A DNA stretch of 64,000 nucleotides from Roseiarcus sp963709185 (lineage in GTDB: Bacteria > Pseudomonadota > Alphaproteobacteria > Rhizobiales > Beijerinckiaceae), in the NCBI GenBank assembly GCA_963709185.1, contig CAVPVQ010000022.1:124001-188000 (forward strand). The letters are read 5' to 3'. A program made the position numbers and the translations under genes. This document shows positions 1-8,667 of this stretch, piece by piece. Positions within the stretch are counted from its first letter, which is position 1. Each line of letters begins with the position of its first letter. The notes beneath the pieces were generated by a model, which saw only the letters and a program-made list of their open reading frames with translations, was not told the DNA's origin and ran no database searches.

Positions 1-898
1 CCACACCGAGGATCGGCGGCGTCTTCGGCGGCGGCGCGATGCTGAAATGGGCGTTGAGAATGGCGTTGAACGTGCGCGGCGCCTCCAGGCCCGGCGCCAG
101 CGTCACCGCGACATGGGCGGGCGTCGCCAGCACGACGAGGTCCTGCGTGCCGAGCGCGACCGAATCGTGCTCGAACTCCAGCGCCGCCACATGTTCGTCT
201 GCAAACTCCAGCGCGCGCAGCCGCCGTTCGAAGCGCACTTGCGCGCCGGCGCGGCGCAACAGCTTCAGCGCGGGGTCGACGAAGGCGCGCGACAGGCCGT
301 TGGCCGCCACCAGCGGATGACAGGCGCGCCCGCCGCGCGCCAGCGTCTCCCGCACAATCGTCGCCGCCAGCGCGGCGGAGGCGCCGCGCGGCTCGGTGTT
401 GAGCGAGGCGAGGAACAACGGGCCCCAGAGACGCTGGTAGAGGGCGCCGGAACAGGCCATCGCGTCGGCGATCCTCGACTGTCTCGAGGCTCGCAGCAAC
501 CGGACGACCGACAGGTAGTCGGCGGCGCGCGTGCGCGGAACGCGGCGCTGCTCGAACAACACCCACCACGGCAGGCGACCTTCATTCGGGCGCAGCGTCC
601 AACGTTCGCCGCTCGCCATGTCGGCGAAGGCGATCTCGCAACGCGCGGGGCCGCGCAGCTCGTGGCGCGCGCCGATCGTATCGAGATAGGCCAACGCCGA
701 ATCGTTGCCCGACAACAGCAAATGGTTGCCGTTGTCGATCGTCGCGTCCATCGTCTCGTCGAAGAACGAGCGGCACCGCCCGCCGGCCTGCCGCGCCGCT
801 TCGTGCACGACGACCTCGCAGGGCGCCGGCGCAAGTTTCACCGCCGCGGCGAGGCCGGCCAGTCCCGCGCCGATGACATGGACGACCGGACGCGCCAT
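1..898 (-). CDS. hpnE: Squalene-associated FAD-dependent desaturase HpnE (partial, C-terminus off the left edge)
   Basis: HpnE is a flavin amine-oxidase-fold enzyme that completes squalene formation from the intermediates made by HpnD and HpnC in hopanoid biosynthesis. Reading the minus strand from the ATG at 898 gives an open frame to the window edge (about 299 codons). It starts MARPVVHVIGAGLAGLAAA, an N-terminal Rossmann GxGxxG FAD site, followed by an acidic residue ending the second strand (VVVHEAA) and the GGRCRSFFDE segment typical of phytoene-desaturase-like proteins. The ATG overlaps the hpnD stop (ATGA), so the two are translationally coupled. It is last visible gene of hpnB-C-D-E. 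The 3' end is missing because the window begins inside the gene. Confidence 0.85.
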   Translation of the reverse strand, partial: MARPVVHVIGAGLAGLAAAVKLAPAPCEVVVHEAARQAGGRCRSFFDETMDATIDNGNHLLLSGNDSALAYLDTIGARHELRGPARCEIAFADMASGERWTLRPNEGRLPWWVLFEQRRVPRTRAADYLSVVRLLRASRQSRIADAMACSGALYQRLWGPLFLASLNTEPRGASAALAATIVRETLARGGRACHPLVAANGLSRAFVDPALKLLRRAGAQVRFERRLRALEFADEHVAALEFEHDSVALGTQDLVVLATPAHVAVTLAPGLEAPRTFNAILNAHFSIAPPPKTPPILGV

Positions 899-1726
899 CA
901 GAGAAATCCATATCGCAGGACGGCGATCAACAGGCCGGGGAGCGGCGCGCGCACCGGCGCGCGCGGCGCCGCGAATCCCCGCGCCACCAGCCGCTCGAGA
1001 ATTGCGCCGTAGACCGCCGCCATCAGTTGGGGCGCGCGCACGTTCGAGCGCGGACAGGCGTCCATGATTTCCCGCGCCAGGCGAAATCGTCGCTGCGCTT
1101 CGGCGACCACCGGGCGGGCCGCCGCGTCGATCGCCGGCGAATTCAGCGCCGCCGCCGGGTCGCGCGCGTCGATGCCGGCCTGGTCGAGCGCCTCGCGCGG
1201 CAGATAGAGGCGGCCCAGCGCGCAATCCTCGTCGAGGTCGCGCAGGATGTTGGTCAATTGCAGCGCGCGGCCGAGATGTTCGGCCAGCGCCTCGCCGGCC
1301 CGCGCTTCGAGGCCGAACACCCGCGTCGACAGCCGCCCCACCGCGCAGGCGACGCGGTCGCAATAGAGCTCCAGCGTCGCCCAGTCGGGCGCGCGGATGT
1401 CCGCTGCGACGTCCATCTCCATGCCGTCGATCACCGCGAGAAAGTCGCGCCGCTGGAGGTCATAGGCGCGGATCGCCGCCGCCAGACCGGGGAGACGGCC
1501 CGGCGGCGCGCCGGCGAAGATCGCCTCGATATCGGCGCGCCACGCCTGCAACTCGCCGTGGCGCGTCTGACGCGGGCGCGAACAATCGTCGGCGATGTCG
1601 TCGACCGCGCGGCAGAAGCCATAGATCTCGAACATCGCCTCGCGCTTGTTGCGCGGCAGGATGCGCATCGCGGCGTAGAAGGAGCTGCCGCGCGGCGCGG
1701 GCAGACGCGGGCGCCGACGCGTTCAC
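898..1726 (-). CDS. hpnD: Presqualene diphosphate synthase HpnD (apparent frameshift near its 5' end)
   Basis: HpnD is a squalene/phytoene-synthase-type enzyme that condenses two farnesyl diphosphates to presqualene diphosphate. The first aspartate-rich motif (CRAVDDIADD) and the second (LRDLDEDCALGRLYLP) are clear. From the ATG at 1668 the frame is intact (256 aa), but the conserved GSSFYAA segment lies just upstream of that ATG in the same frame, with no ATG before the hpnC stop. A GTG at 1726 overlapping the hpnC stop (GTGA) opens a short stretch, MNASAPASARAA, in another frame; removing one base near 1690 joins it to GSSFYAAMRILP. I infer a true start at 1726 and a one-base insertion. The conservative intact frame is 898-1668. 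Confidence 0.85.
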
Positions 1727-2601
1727 TTGCGCGCCGCCTCGGCGTGGACCGGCCTGGCGCCGCGCGTCGCCCGCGCGAGAGCGCCTTGCGCGGCGCCGAT
1801 CAGGCCCGACCAGACGAACGCCGCGCGGCCGGGATGGACGCGCTCCGCCAGCGGATCGAATTTCCGCAGGCGGCGGACATTGGCGCGCGCCAGCCGCACG
1901 ATCGCGCCGATCTCGCAGGCGAGGCGCCAGCCCGCGACGCGGCTGGACAGCGCCGCGCCGTCGTCGAGCAGCGCGCCGGCCTTTTGCGCGAGGTCGACGA
2001 TCGCCGCGCGCAACGCCGGCGAGGCGCGCGGCGCGGCGAGATCCGCGCAAGTCGCGCCGGTCCGCCGCAGCGCGTCCTCGGGCAGGTACACGCGATCGAG
2101 CCGCGCATAATCTTCGCCGCAGTCCTGAAGATGATTGATGACTTGCAGGCTCGCGCAAATGGCGTCGCTGGCCGGCCACAGCGCCGGGCTCTCGCCATGG
2201 ACATCGAGCACGAAGCGCCCGACCGGCATCGCCGACAGCGCGCAATAGCCCATCAGCGCCGGCCAGTCCCGATAGCGGCGCTGGGTCACATCGAGGCGAA
2301 ACGCGGCGATCAGGTCATGCGCATGAGCCGGGCTCAGCTTGCGCGCCGCCAGCGTCGCGCGCAGCGCCGCGGCGTCCGGATCGGCGTCGCGCGAGCCGGC
2401 CAGCGTCGCATCGAGCGCGTCGAGCGCGTCGAGCTTGGCCCGCGGCGCCAGCGCGGGGTGATCGGCGAAATCGTCGGCCTTGCGGGCGAAACGATAGAAG
2501 GCGAGAATCGGCGCGCGCAAATGCGGCGCGATGAGGCGCGAGGCGACCGGGAAATTCTCGTCCCGCTCGGTCTTGGCCGCCGGCGCGCCGCCCGCCTTCA
2601 T
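1723..2601 (-). CDS. hpnC: Hydroxysqualene synthase HpnC
   Basis: HpnC belongs to the squalene/phytoene synthase superfamily and converts presqualene diphosphate to hydroxysqualene, which HpnE then reduces. The 292-aa product from the ATG at 2601 has the first aspartate motif at residues 43-47 (DDFAD, within FYRFARKADDFADHP) and the second motif as NHLQDCGEDYARLDRVYLP, the spacing expected for this family. The open frame extends much further upstream, but that part is an out-of-frame reading of hpnB. The start chosen lies 20 bases after the hpnB stop. Its stop overlaps the inferred GTG of hpnD. Part of the hpnB-C-D-E operon. Confidence 0.9.
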   Translation of the reverse strand: MKAGGAPAAKTERDENFPVASRLIAPHLRAPILAFYRFARKADDFADHPALAPRAKLDALDALDATLAGSRDADPDAAALRATLAARKLSPAHAHDLIAAFRLDVTQRRYRDWPALMGYCALSAMPVGRFVLDVHGESPALWPASDAICASLQVINHLQDCGEDYARLDRVYLPEDALRRTGATCADLAAPRASPALRAAIVDLAQKAGALLDDGAALSSRVAGWRLACEIGAIVRLARANVRRLRKFDPLAERVHPGRAAFVWSGLIGAAQGALARATRGARPVHAEAARK

Positions 2602-2621
2602 CGCTTCCCTCCGCCCGCGCC

Positions 2622-3770
2622 TCAGGGGGCCTGCACGCGGCCCTTCCACAGACCGCCGCGCCCACGTCCGTAGAGGTAGGCGGATTTGACCGTGAAGGCC
2701 AGATAGGCGGCCGCGATCAGCGGCAGCGCCAGGCCCCACGTGGTCGCGCGCCCGTAAAAGCGCAACATCGGCTGGAAGGCAAGCGCCATGGCGATCCATG
2801 CGGCGAGGCCGACCAACGCAGCCGAATCCGGCGCGAACAGCGTGGCCAAGGGCGCGACGAGAAACGTCAGCGTCATGCCCGCGACGACGCCGATCAACCT
2901 TATCGGGGAATAGCCGAGCTGCGCATAGGCCGAGCGCGCGACCATCGCGCCGATGTCGGCAAAGCGCGGATAGGCGCGCAGGCTGACGACGCGCCGCGTC
3001 AACGCCAGCATGATCGGCCCCTGGCGCTTCATCAGCGCGGCGAGCGCGCAATCGTCGATCAACGCGCCGCGCATCGCCTCGAACCCGCCGGCGCGCAGCA
3101 GCGCCTCACGATCGGCCAGCATGCAGCCGCCCGCGGCGGCGGCCGTGCGGGCGTCCGGATCGTTCACCCAGGCGAAGGGATAGAGCATCTGGAAGAAGAA
3201 CACGAAGGCGGGAATAAGCGCGCGCTCCGCAAGACTCTCGCAGCGCAGCCGCGCCATCAGCGACGCCAGCGCGCAGCCCTTCGCCTCGGCGCGCCGCACG
3301 AGCATGCTCAAGGCGTCGGGCGCAAAGGCGATGTCGGCGTCGCAGAACAGCAGGCGCGCGGGCGCCGGCGCGCGTGCGCTCGCTCTCTCGAGCCCCTGGG
3401 CCATCGCCCATACCTTGCCGCTCCATCCCTTGGGACGCGGCGCGCCGGCCAGCACCGTGAGGCGCGCTTCCGCGCCGCAAGAGGCCGCGGCGGCCTTGGC
3501 GATGGGGCCGGTGTCGTCGCTGCTTTCGTCGTCGACGAGGATGATCGAGAGGTCGCCCGAATAGTCCTGGCGCAGCAGCGACGTCACGCACGCGCCGACG
3601 CTCGGCGCCTCGTCACGTGCGGGAACGATGGCGACGACCTCGGGCCAGCGCGGCGGATCGGCGTCCCGAGGCCAGGAATCGTCGCGCTCGCGCGCCCGCC
3701 AGAAGGCGCCGCGCGCGGCCAACAGGGTGATCCAGACGGCCAGCGCCAGCGCGGCGAGAACAAGGCTCAT
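2622..3770 (-). CDS. hpnB: Hopanoid-cluster glycosyltransferase HpnB
   Basis: HpnB is a membrane-anchored family-2 glycosyltransferase found at the head of hopene-associated clusters; its exact acceptor is not settled. The 382-aa product starts with an N-terminal membrane helix (MSLVLAALALAVWITLLAA), then the GT-A fold: EVVAIVPARDEAPSVG, the nucleotide-sugar motif VDDESSDDTG, the DxD site FCDADIAF, and the acceptor-side motif DDCALAALMKRQG. Several hydrophobic helices lie near the C-terminus. The length fits the family (about 380-400 aa). It is first in the operon, divergent from preT, with 241 bases between the two starts for promoters. Confidence 0.88.
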   Translation of the reverse strand: MSLVLAALALAVWITLLAARGAFWRARERDDSWPRDADPPRWPEVVAIVPARDEAPSVGACVTSLLRQDYSGDLSIILVDDESSDDTGPIAKAAAASCGAEARLTVLAGAPRPKGWSGKVWAMAQGLERASARAPAPARLLFCDADIAFAPDALSMLVRRAEAKGCALASLMARLRCESLAERALIPAFVFFFQMLYPFAWVNDPDARTAAAAGGCMLADREALLRAGGFEAMRGALIDDCALAALMKRQGPIMLALTRRVVSLRAYPRFADIGAMVARSAYAQLGYSPIRLIGVVAGMTLTFLVAPLATLFAPDSAALVGLAAWIAMALAFQPMLRFYGRATTWGLALPLIAAAYLAFTVKSAYLYGRGRGGLWKGRVQAP

Positions 3771-3948
3771 CGCCGCCGCCCGACCGCGCCAAATTCGATC
3801 GGCGCGGCGAGTCGACAATCGAACCGTAGAAAATCGCGCGCCGCCATCGCGCGCAACGTAACAAAGCCGCGCTCGCGAACAAAGTCTTCCGCCGTCGGCG
3901 GGCGCCGCGAGCGCCGACTTGACAAGGCGCGGACGGCGCGCGAGCATC

Positions 3949-3964
3949 TTGACCGATTGGTCAG
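3949..3964. promoter_or_regulatory. RutR-like palindromic operator upstream of preT-preA
   Basis: The 16-base site TTGACCGATTGGTCAG matches the RutR operator consensus TTGACCAnnTGGTCAA at 12 of the 14 fixed positions; only the G's at positions 7 and 16 differ. RutR is a TetR-family repressor released by uracil, and this site sits 48 bases before the preT start. The gene context (pyrimidine catabolism) supports the call. No rutR gene is in the window. The consensus is recalled from the literature; binding is inferred. Confidence 0.7.
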
Positions 3965-4011
3965 GATTGCGTCGCGTCCGCGCTTCGCGCGCCAGCCGAT
4001 GGGGGCCTTGC

Positions 4012-5385
4012 ATGGCGACTGCCGACGAAACCAGGGGGCTGTCGGGCGTCGCGGCCGGCATTCTCGATCCGGCGACGCTCGCCGCCAATTTCGGCGATCT
4101 TCATCCGCCGCTGACCAGGCATGAGGCGTTGGTCGAGGCGGAGCGATGCTACTTTTGTTACGACGCGCCGTGTCAGCAGGCGTGTCCGACCTCGATCGAC
4201 ATTCCGCTGTTCATCAGGGAAATCGCCGCCGAGAACCCGCTCGGGGCGGCGCGCACCATCTTCGACGAGAACATCATGGGCGGCATGTGCGCGCGGGTCT
4301 GCCCGACCGAGACGCTGTGCCAGGAGGCCTGCGTGCGCGAGGCGGCCGAAGGCAAGCCGGTGCGCATCGGCCTGCTGCAGCGCTACGCGACCGACGCGAT
4401 GATGGAGACCGGCAAGAATCCTTATGCGCGGGCCGCGCCGACCGGCAAGCGGGTGGCGATCGTCGGCGCCGGCCCAGCCGGTCTCGCCTGCGCCCATGCG
4501 CTGGCGGTCGCCGGCCATCAGGTGACGATTTTCGAGCGGCGCGAAAAGCCGGCCGGCCTCAACGAATACGGCATCGCCGCCTACAAGACGCCGGACGACT
4601 TCGCGCAGCGCGAGGTCGCGTTCATCCTGTCGGTCGGCGGCATCGAGGTGAAGCACGGCGCAGCGCTCGGCCGCGACGTCGATCTGGCGTCGCTTCGGCG
4701 CGACTATGACGCGGTGTTTCTCGCCCTCGGCCTCGCCGCGGTCAACAAGCTCGGCCTCGCCGGCGAAGGCTCGCTCGCTCACGTGCTGGACGCTGTGAAC
4801 TATATCGCGGAGCTGCGCCAGGCCAGCGATCTCGCCCGCCTGCCGGTCGGCAAGCGCGTCGTGGTGATCGGCGGCGGCATGACGGCGATCGACGTCGCCG
4901 TCCAGGCCCGCCTGCTCGGCGCCGAACTCGTCACGATCGTCTATCGGCGCGGCCAGGAGCACCTGAAGGCGAGCGGCTATGAGCAGGAGCTCGCGCAAAC
5001 GCACGGCGTGCTGATCCGCACCTGGGCGCGCCCGGTCGCGCTCGAGGGCGCCGGCGACGCGGTGAGCGCCGTGGTGTTTGAGCGCACCCGCGAGGAGGCG
5101 GGCAAACTCGCCGGCGCCGGAGAGGTTTTCCGCATCGAGGCGGACATGGTGTTCAGCGCGATCGGCCAGTTGCTGACGCCGTCCTCGTTCGGCGGCGACG
5201 GCGCGCTGCAAGGCAAGGACGGACGCATCGTGGTCGACGACGAGCGCCGCACCAGCGAGCCCGGCGTGTGGGCGGGCGGCGACTGCGTCTACGGCGGGCC
5301 GGACCTGACCGTCGGCGCGGTGGAAGACGGCAAGCGGGCGGCGCGCTCGATCGACGCGGCGCTGCGGTCCGGCCTCACGAGCTGA
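4012..5385 (+). CDS. preT: NAD-dependent dihydropyrimidine dehydrogenase subunit PreT
   Basis: PreT is the FAD/NAD electron-input subunit of the PreTA enzyme, which reduces uracil and thymine to the 5,6-dihydro forms. The 457-aa protein has an N-terminal iron-sulfur helical domain with cysteine clusters CYFCYDAPCQQACPT and CARVCPTETLCQEAC. A FAD-binding Rossmann motif follows at VAIVGAGPAGLACA (about residue 145) and a NAD(P) motif at VVVIGGGMTAIDVA (about residue 283). The C-terminal flavin segment is VWAGGDCVYGG. The ATG at 4012 is preferred over an upstream in-frame start at 3919 because family homology begins there. preA follows after 11 bases. Confidence 0.93.
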   Translation: MATADETRGLSGVAAGILDPATLAANFGDLHPPLTRHEALVEAERCYFCYDAPCQQACPTSIDIPLFIREIAAENPLGAARTIFDENIMGGMCARVCPTETLCQEACVREAAEGKPVRIGLLQRYATDAMMETGKNPYARAAPTGKRVAIVGAGPAGLACAHALAVAGHQVTIFERREKPAGLNEYGIAAYKTPDDFAQREVAFILSVGGIEVKHGAALGRDVDLASLRRDYDAVFLALGLAAVNKLGLAGEGSLAHVLDAVNYIAELRQASDLARLPVGKRVVVIGGGMTAIDVAVQARLLGAELVTIVYRRGQEHLKASGYEQELAQTHGVLIRTWARPVALEGAGDAVSAVVFERTREEAGKLAGAGEVFRIEADMVFSAIGQLLTPSSFGGDGALQGKDGRIVVDDERRTSEPGVWAGGDCVYGGPDLTVGAVEDGKRAARSIDAALRSGLTS

Positions 5386-5396
5386 AGGAGAGCGCC

Positions 5397-6704
5397 ATGG
5401 TCGATCTGCGCACCACGTTCCTCGGCGTCAAATCCCCCAATCCGTTCTGGCTCGCCTCGGCGCCGCCGGCCGACCGCAAGACCAATGTCGAGCGCGCGTT
5501 TCGCGCCGGCTGGGGCGGCGTCGTGTGGAAGACGCTGGGGGAGGCGGGGCCGCCGGTGGTCAATGTTTCCGGCGCCCGCTACGGCGCCGTCTACGGCCCG
5601 GACCGCCGCCTCATCGCGTTCAACAACATCGAGCTGATCACCGACCGCGACCTCGAGATCAACCTGCGCGAGATCAAGGAGGTCAAGCGCCAGTGGCCCG
5701 ACCGCGCGTTGATCACCTCGCTGATGGTGCCCTGCGACGAGGAGTCCTGGAAGAAGATCCTGGCGCGCGTCGAAGAGACCGAATGCGACGGCGTCGAGCT
5801 CAATTTCGGCTGCCCGCACGGCATGTCCGAACGCGGCATGGGCTCGGCGGTCGGCCAGGTGCCCGAATATATCGAAATGGTCGCGCGCTGGTGCAAGGCG
5901 CATACGCGAATGCCGGTGATCGTCAAGCTGACCCCCAACATCGCCGACATCCGCAAGCCGGCGCGCGCCGCCAAGGAGGGCGGCGCCGACGCGGTCTCGC
6001 TGATCAACACCATCAACTCGATCATGGGCGTCGACCTCGACGCGTTCGCGCCGATGCATCATATCGAGGGCAAGGGCACGCATGGCGGCATGTGCGGGCC
6101 GGCGGTCAAGCCGATCGCGCTGTCGATGGTCTCGGAAATCGCCCGCGATCCCGAGACGCGCGGCCTGCCGATCTCGGCGATCGGCGGAATCACCACCTGG
6201 CGCGACGCCGCCGAATTCATCGCGCTGGGCGCCGGCAACGTGCAGGTCTGCACGGCGGCGATGACCTACGGGTTCAAGATCGTCCAGGAGATGATTTCCG
6301 GCCTCGAGAATTACATGACCGAGAAGGGCTACCGGACGATCGAGGATTTCCGCGGCCGCGCCGTGCAGAGTCTCGTCGACTGGCAATATCTGAACCTCAA
6401 CTACGTCGCCAAGGCGGAGATCAACCAGGACCTCTGCATCAAGTGCGGACGCTGCCACATTGTCTGCGAGGACACCTCGCACCAGGCGATCTTTCCGATG
6501 GTCGACGGCAAGCGCCAGTTCGTGGTCAATGACGATGAATGCGTCGGCTGCAATCTCTGCGTGCTGATCTGCCCGGTCGAAAGCTGCATCACGCTGGTCC
6601 ATCGCACCGAGGGCGTCGACCCGCGCACCGGCCTCGCCTACGCGCGGGCGCCGGCCAACTGGACGACGCATCCCAACAACCCGAACGCGGTGGCGGCTGA
6701 GTAG
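5397..6704 (+). CDS. preA: NAD-dependent dihydropyrimidine dehydrogenase subunit PreA
   Basis: PreA is the catalytic FMN subunit that works with PreT in the first step of reductive pyrimidine breakdown. The 435-aa product has a dihydroorotate-dehydrogenase-like TIM barrel (TTFLGVKSPNPFWLASAPP at the start, then VELNFGCPHGMSERGMG with the active-site region, VIVKLTPN and ISAIGGITTW). A C-terminal ferredoxin domain has two 4Fe-4S motifs, CIKCGRCHIVC and CVGCNLCVLICP. A ribosome site (GAAGGAG) lies just before the ATG at 5397. With preT it forms a two-gene operon under the RutR-like site. The downstream pathway genes (dihydropyrimidinase, beta-ureidopropionase) are not in the window. Confidence 0.94.
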   Translation: MVDLRTTFLGVKSPNPFWLASAPPADRKTNVERAFRAGWGGVVWKTLGEAGPPVVNVSGARYGAVYGPDRRLIAFNNIELITDRDLEINLREIKEVKRQWPDRALITSLMVPCDEESWKKILARVEETECDGVELNFGCPHGMSERGMGSAVGQVPEYIEMVARWCKAHTRMPVIVKLTPNIADIRKPARAAKEGGADAVSLINTINSIMGVDLDAFAPMHHIEGKGTHGGMCGPAVKPIALSMVSEIARDPETRGLPISAIGGITTWRDAAEFIALGAGNVQVCTAAMTYGFKIVQEMISGLENYMTEKGYRTIEDFRGRAVQSLVDWQYLNLNYVAKAEINQDLCIKCGRCHIVCEDTSHQAIFPMVDGKRQFVVNDDECVGCNLCVLICPVESCITLVHRTEGVDPRTGLAYARAPANWTTHPNNPNAVAAE

Positions 6705-6731
6705 CGGGCCGTCGGTCCGATCGGAGTGGGC

Positions 6732-7277
6732 ATGCGCGCAAAGCCGACATTCGGGATCGTGGCGGCGTTGCTGTTGAGCGCCTTGCATTCGGGCGCCGCC
6801 CTCGCGGGCGACCCCAATCCTGTTCCCAAGGTCCCGAAGGGCGATCCGGCGATGACCGCGGCGTTCGCCCGCGCGGCATCCACGCTCGACGATTTTTTCG
6901 CCAAATGGCGCGCTCCGCCGGCGGGCGCCGGGCGATTCCTCGTCAAGATCGGGCTGGCGGATTCCGACGCCGCGCCGGGCTACGTGGTCATCCGGCCGGG
7001 CGCCGCCGGCCCCGGCGGTCCGGTCGAATGGTTCTGGGCGGGCGACCTGCGCGCGGAGGGCGCGGGATTTTCGGCGCAGCTCGGCAACGACGCCGACGAC
7101 CTGCGCAACGTGTCGTTCGGCCAGATCGTCCGTTTCGCCCGGGAGGATATCGGCGACTGGATGTATTTCCAGGACGGCAAGATCGTCGGCAACGCCACCG
7201 CCTGCCCGGCGCTGGCGCACGCCTCGGCGGCGGAGCGGCGCCAGATGAAGGAGCAATACGGGCTGGCGTGCGAGTAG
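6732..7277 (+). CDS. DUF2314 domain protein with signal peptide
   Basis: The 181-aa protein begins with a typical cleavable signal peptide (MRAKPTFGIVAALLLSAL...AALA), so it is probably periplasmic. The rest resembles DUF2314 (YegJ-like) proteins: a segment ending EWFWAGDLRAEGAGFSAQLGN, then VSFGQIVRFAREDIGDWMYFQDGKIVG. No enzymatic role is known for the family. The ATG at 6732 is chosen because a GGAG sits at 6723-6726; a GTG at 6726 is also possible. It follows preA by 27 bases and could be read from the same transcript, but a functional link to pyrimidine catabolism is not evident. Confidence 0.72.
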   Translation: MRAKPTFGIVAALLLSALHSGAALAGDPNPVPKVPKGDPAMTAAFARAASTLDDFFAKWRAPPAGAGRFLVKIGLADSDAAPGYVVIRPGAAGPGGPVEWFWAGDLRAEGAGFSAQLGNDADDLRNVSFGQIVRFAREDIGDWMYFQDGKIVGNATACPALAHASAAERRQMKEQYGLACE

Positions 7278-7437
7278 GCGCGTCCTGAGATAGAGCGACA
7301 TCGCGCGCGCTGGCGATGGCGGCTGATTTTTCAACGCAAAGTCGTCACGCTGCGCAGTCGCCGCGCGCCAACAAGATCGCTTGCGTGGGTGCGCGCAAAA
7401 TTTAATCGACAAGCCGGGGCCGCGGCGCCATTTTAGG

Positions 7438-7456
7438 CTAGACTGTTGACTAGACT
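7438..7456. promoter_or_regulatory. Direct-repeat operator/promoter region of the toxin-antitoxin pair
   Basis: Two copies of CTAGACT lie 12 bases apart (7438-7444 and 7450-7456) just before the antitoxin gene. A TTGACT (7446-7451) lies between and over them. Repeats of this kind upstream of a Phd/YefM-type antitoxin are expected autoregulatory binding sites. The assignment is an inference from position and repetition. Confidence 0.4.
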
Positions 7457-7471
7457 ATTGGTGGTGGCGAT

Positions 7472-7714
7472 ATGAAAGAAGTCGGGGCGTTCGAGGCGAA
7501 AAGCCGGTTTGGGCAGTTGCTCGACTGGGTTGAGGCCGGCGACGAAGTCGTCATCACGCGGCGCGGCAAGGTCGTCGCGCGTCTCGTGCCCCCCGCGGGA
7601 GCCGTCAATCGTGAGGCCGGCGCCGAGGCGGCGGCGCGCATTCGGGCGCGGCGGCGCGGCGTCACATTGGGCGGCCTAGAGATCAAGGAGCTCGTCATCG
7701 AGGGGCGCCGGTGA
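7472..7714 (+). CDS. Type II antitoxin, Phd/YefM family (VapB-like)
   Basis: The 80-aa product starts MKEVGAFEAKSRFGQLLDW, the N-terminal DNA-binding Phd/YefM fold, followed by VITRRGKVVARLVPP, which is the hallmark second strand-helix of this family. The C-terminal part (about residues 45-80) is basic and likely the disordered toxin-neutralising tail. It overlaps the next gene by four bases (GTGA), the usual coupling for such pairs. It should neutralise the PIN toxin and repress its own promoter through the direct repeats upstream. Confidence 0.88.
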   Translation: MKEVGAFEAKSRFGQLLDWVEAGDEVVITRRGKVVARLVPPAGAVNREAGAEAAARIRARRRGVTLGGLEIKELVIEGRR

Positions 7715-8124
7715 GCCTGGTCATCGACGCCTCGTTGACGCTGACCTGGTATTTCGAGGACGAGGCCACGCCGGCGACCGAAGACCTGCTCGACAGGGTT
7801 GCGCGAACCGGAGCGGTTGCGCCGCCCCTTTGGCGGTTTGAAGTGGCGAACGGGTTTCAGTCGGCAATCCGGCGCAAGCGCATCGACGCCGCCTATCGAG
7901 ACGCGTCGATCGCCGATCTCGCCCGGCTGCCAATCGCCGTCGATCCCGAAACGGACGCCCATGTCTGGACGACGACGCTGCAATTGTCCGATCGGCATGG
8001 GCTGACGATCTACGACACCTGCTATCTGGAGCTTGCTCAACGACGAAACTTGCCGTTGGCGACGCTCGATCAACAATTGCGCGTCGCCGGCCAGGCGCTC
8101 GGATTGCCGCTCCTTGGGAGATGA
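7711..8124 (+). CDS. PIN-domain ribonuclease toxin (VapC family)
   Basis: The 137-aa protein is a VapC-type PIN ribonuclease, expected to cleave RNA when its antitoxin is lost. The acidic metal-binding residues are visible: Asp6 in SLVIDASLTLTW, the Glu of WRFEVANGF, the Asp of LTIYDTCYLELA, and the Asp of LATLDQQLR. The start is GTG at 7711, overlapping the antitoxin stop. The length is normal for VapC. About 540 bases without a recognisable gene follow. Confidence 0.9.
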   Translation: MSLVIDASLTLTWYFEDEATPATEDLLDRVARTGAVAPPLWRFEVANGFQSAIRRKRIDAAYRDASIADLARLPIAVDPETDAHVWTTTLQLSDRHGLTIYDTCYLELAQRRNLPLATLDQQLRVAGQALGLPLLGR

Positions 8125-8667
8125 ATTTGGAAAGGCGCTCGCCGGCCGGCTCCGCCGCCGCCGCCCTCCGCGCAGCGGCTCCTCATCCGCTGGCGCCCGT
8201 TTGCGTCTCGCCGCGCGACGCCGCATGACGAAAGGTCACCGTCAGATCAACCGGAACATATTTGTCCCGGTCGCCTTGAGAAAGCGCAGCGACGGAGCCC
8301 GCCGAGAATCGATCGGCGACGAGCAGGCTTTGCCGCGCAAGCACAGGGAAGCCTGGAATCAGTTTCGAAATTGGAGTGATGCTTGGTTAGGCATTAAAGT
8401 CGCAGCGGCTCCGGCGCTCATTATTTGACTCGACTTCACGCCGACCAGCGTGTTTGATCGTCCCAACAACGGGGACATGAACACGTCGCGGATCTCGGCG
8501 AATCGGTTCGGAATCGCCGGACACGACTTGGATGTGGCGTTGCGACTGGCCCCTCCGATAGTTGCGGTTGGCCGTTGATTTCCGGTTATTGCCGTCATTG
8601 CGCTGCTCGGCCGGTCTCAAATCAAGCGGCGCGAATCAAGTCATCCCGGGACGGGGCGAGATTTGGA
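8125..8667. other. Gene-poor interval (543 bases)
   Basis: Between the VapC toxin and the methyltransferase I see only short frames without family features on either strand. The composition is somewhat less GC-rich than neighbours around 8380-8480. It may hold the promoter of the methyltransferase gene and eroded accessory DNA linked to the toxin-antitoxin pair. No hairpin or repeat stands out. Confidence 0.4.

Noticed and set aside
5289..7412. A 707-codon minus-strand frame across preA and the DUF2314 gene
   Set aside because: It spans two well-supported plus-strand genes and has no recognisable motif.
8359..8620. Overlapping 77-79-codon frames on the minus strand after the VapC gene
   Set aside because: No ribosome site, no family features, and two competing frames; treated as non-coding.
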